Assembly (NCBI GenBank): GCA_021325525.1
Contig: JAJPHB010000083.1
Location: forward strand, 1 to 32,756
DNA: 32,756 bases
Direction: 5' to 3'
DNA from: Alphaproteobacteria bacterium
Lineage (GTDB): Bacteria; Pseudomonadota; Alphaproteobacteria; ATCC43930; CGMCC-115725
Position numbers and translations under genes: made by a program. Below are positions 31,150 through 32,756 of this stretch, in pieces. The notes under the pieces are model-generated. The model saw only the letters and a list, made by a program, of their open reading frames with translations. It searched no databases and was not told the DNA's origin. Numbering within the stretch: the first letter of the stretch is position 1; each line of letters starts with the position of its first letter.

Positions 31150-32456
31150 GCCGCGGGCTGCGGCCTCGCGGATGCCGCGTGTCCGCGTTTGGTCGCCGCC
31201 TTCGCGGCGCCGCAAAACGCCGCCCAGTCGGTCATGATCTGGCGCCGGCGGTGGAACAGGTCGCCCCGACGGTAGGCGGCCTCGACCTTGTCGCTGACGG
31301 CGTGCGCCAGCGCCATCTCCGCCACCTCGCGCGGGTAATCGGTGCGCTCGGCGGCCCAATCGCGGAAGGTCGAACGGAAGCCGTGCGCTGTAAGATCGTC
31401 CCGGCCCATGCGTCGCAGCAGCATCAGGAACGCCATGTTGCTCAGCGGCTGACCTGGTTTGCTGGCAAAGACGAAGGCATCGGGTTGTGGGCCATTACCC
31501 TGAGCACGCTCCTTTATCTTCGCCAGGATCGCCAGCGCCGGATCGCTCAACGGAACCCGGTGCTCCCGTCCGGCTTTCATGCGCCCGGCCGGCACCGTCC
31601 ATACCTTCTCGGCAAGATCGATTTCCCGCCACTGCGCGCCCAGCACCTCGCCGGTGCGTGCCGCCGTCAGGATGGCGAACTCGAAGGCGCGGGCGGCGAG
31701 CCCTTCTTGGGCCCGAAGCGCCGTGAGGAAATCGGCAACCTGAACAAAGGGCAGCGCCGCATGGTGCTTGACCCGGCGCACCTTGCCCGGCGCCGGCAGC
31801 AGCTTGTCCAGGTGGCCGCGCCAGCGCGCCGGGTTCTCGCCAACGCGATACCCGCGGACCTTCGCCCAATCCAGGATGACCTCCAGGCGCCCGCGCAACC
31901 GGCTCGCGGTCTCCGGCCGCGCCGACCATAGGGGCTGGCCAGCCCGACCTTCACCGTCGCCGACCTTCTGTTCCAAGACCTTCATGACAACGGCGGTGTC
32001 GATCGATTGCACGGCGACCCTGCCGAGGATCGGCTCGGCGTAGGTCTTGAGCGTGCTTTCCCATTGCGCCGCGTGCTTGGCATTGCGCCACCCAGCCTTG
32101 TGTGCCTCGACATAGCGTCGAGCGCAGTCGGCGAAGGGGATGGCCTGAGCGGCCTCGAGGGCCGCCTTGGCACGCTGGGCGCGCCGGGCCTCGATCGGAT
32201 CGATGCCGTCGGCGCACATTTCCCGGGCGCGCCTGGCCCGGTCGCGCGCTCGCTTCAGGGTGAAGGTCGCCAGCGAGCCCAGTCCCATCTCGCGCGCGCG
32301 GCCGTTCAGCATGTAGCGGTAGACCCAGCTCTTCGCCGGTTCAGCCCCCTCCTTGGCCACCGCGACCTGAAGGTAGAGACCCCCGCCATCGGCATACATG
32401 CCGGGTGCCTTGACGGTGTCGACCGCGTGCGCCGTCAGCTTGCCGAGCCGTGCCAT
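31146..32456 (-). CDS. int: Tyrosine integrase, P4 family
   Basis: About 436 aa. ATG 32456 has GGGAGG six bases upstream; frames extending further run into the tRNA and are rejected. The N-terminus (1-90; VKAPGMYADGGGLYLQV, SWVYRYMLNGRAREMGLGSL) is the arm-binding domain common in P4-type integrases. A SAM-like core-binding domain follows (about 120-230). The catalytic domain has Arg in LTAARTGEVLGAQWREID (about 266), HGFRSTFRDWAAE (His-x-x-Arg, about 361) and the Tyr nucleophile in AYRRGD (about 396). It reads away from the tRNA end and lies 193 bases from it. It should recombine the 20-bp core at the tRNA-Ser 3' end. All key residues are present. Confidence 0.96.
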   Translation of the reverse strand: MARLGKLTAHAVDTVKAPGMYADGGGLYLQVAVAKEGAEPAKSWVYRYMLNGRAREMGLGSLATFTLKRARDRARRAREMCADGIDPIEARRAQRAKAALEAAQAIPFADCARRYVEAHKAGWRNAKHAAQWESTLKTYAEPILGRVAVQSIDTAVVMKVLEQKVGDGEGRAGQPLWSARPETASRLRGRLEVILDWAKVRGYRVGENPARWRGHLDKLLPAPGKVRRVKHHAALPFVQVADFLTALRAQEGLAARAFEFAILTAARTGEVLGAQWREIDLAEKVWTVPAGRMKAGREHRVPLSDPALAILAKIKERAQGNGPQPDAFVFASKPGQPLSNMAFLMLLRRMGRDDLTAHGFRSTFRDWAAERTDYPREVAEMALAHAVSDKVEAAYRRGDLFHRRRQIMTDWAAFCGAAKAATKRGHAASARPQPAA

Positions 32457-32503
32457 TCGCCGCCTCCCTGTCGGCTGCTTATAAACCTTCCGCCTCACTT
32501 TGC

Positions 32504-32520
32504 TACCCACAAAATTACCA
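32504..32520. repeat. Candidate integrase arm-type site, right end (copy 1)
   Basis: tacccacaaaattacca lies in the 193-base gap between the integrase and the tRNA. It matches 161-177 at the other end of the island and is partly repeated at 32525-32536. Confidence 0.55.
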
Positions 32521-32524
32521 CAGC

Positions 32525-32536
32525 TACCCACAAAAT
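32525..32536. repeat. Candidate integrase arm-type site, right end (copy 2)
   Basis: tacccacaaaat repeats the first 12 bases of the site at 32504, in the same orientation and 21 bases away, two helical turns. With the preceding gc, the shared block is 14 bases. Such phased repeats beside int fit arm sites. Confidence 0.5.
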
Positions 32537-32578
32537 CGAGGGCGAACGCTTGCGGCAAGCGGCGAATGGCTCGATAAC

Positions 32579-32601
32579 GAAAAAGCCCGTAAATACGGGC
32601 T
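32579..32601 (-). terminator. Intrinsic terminator between tRNA-Ser and int
   Basis: The minus strand reads agcccgt-attt-acgggct followed by a T-run of five: a compact GC-rich hairpin with a U-tract. It lies about 50 bases past the tRNA 3' end, inside the island, and would stop tRNA transcription before the integrase gene. Confidence 0.75.
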
Positions 32602-32649
32602 GTTATGAGGCTATTTTCGGGTAAAGGTGAACGTCGGCGAATGGCGTTC

Positions 32650-32741
<92 letters not shown>

Positions 32742-32756
32742 GCTGGGGGTCGCGAC

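Overview
The base composition is GC-rich throughout (roughly two thirds G+C by eye). Together with the protein styles (Rhizobiales-like Toprim/AlpA/integrase set, alphaproteobacterial-looking methylase and helicases), this suggests an alphaproteobacterium, probably of the Rhizobiales. That host guess is inference. The window holds one integrative genomic island of about 32.6 kb inserted in the 3' end of a tRNA-Ser(CGA) gene. The intact tRNA lies at the right edge (minus strand, 32650-32741). A 20-base copy of its 3' end (tggcggagagggagggattc) recurs at 88-107 and marks the left boundary. A P4-type tyrosine integrase sits next to the tRNA, and sequences that look like integrase arm sites occur just inside both ends.

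Layout from left to right: (1) 108-2762, two genes of unknown function, one with a conserved N-terminal motif and one with a central coiled coil; (2) 2819-10366, plus strand, a complete Zorya type I anti-phage operon, zorA-zorB-zorC-zorD, every junction overlapping by ATGA or GTGA; (3) 10563-23282, minus strand, converging on Zorya, a four-gene, tightly coupled operon encoding a 1728-aa DEAD/DEAH-DUF1998 helicase, a 929-aa SNF2-type helicase, a 1314-aa NPPW adenine methyltransferase and a 266-aa HNH endonuclease; (4) 23590-25109, an AbiEi/AbiEii type IV toxin-antitoxin pair with a palindromic operator and an apparently leaderless promoter; (5) 25174-26543, a frameshifted DprA/SLOG-like gene and an intact small serine recombinase; (6) 26544-27271, a gene-free stretch with a dense cluster of YGTGACG/CGTCACR repeats beside an AT-rich segment, a candidate replication origin; (7) 27272-32456, a replication/mobility module: frameshifted P-loop helicase, Toprim primase-like protein, AlpA-like regulator, a 226-aa unknown protein and the integrase.

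The island therefore reads as a satellite-like or integrative element carrying at least three defence modules. Zorya is predicted to sense phage at the envelope (ZorAB proton-driven motor) and destroy DNA (ZorC/ZorD). The 12.7-kb minus-strand operon is the most interesting part. It combines a DruE-like (Druantia) fused helicase-DUF1998 protein with DrmD-like and DrmMI-like (DISARM class 1) proteins, and it ends in an HNH nuclease where DISARM would carry the PLD protein DrmC. That combination matches neither canonical system that I know, and it is the best candidate for an under-described defence system here.

Two genes (SLOG-like and replicative helicase) each carry an apparent +1 frameshift. 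This may mean decay of the element's own mobility functions, or base-calling error.
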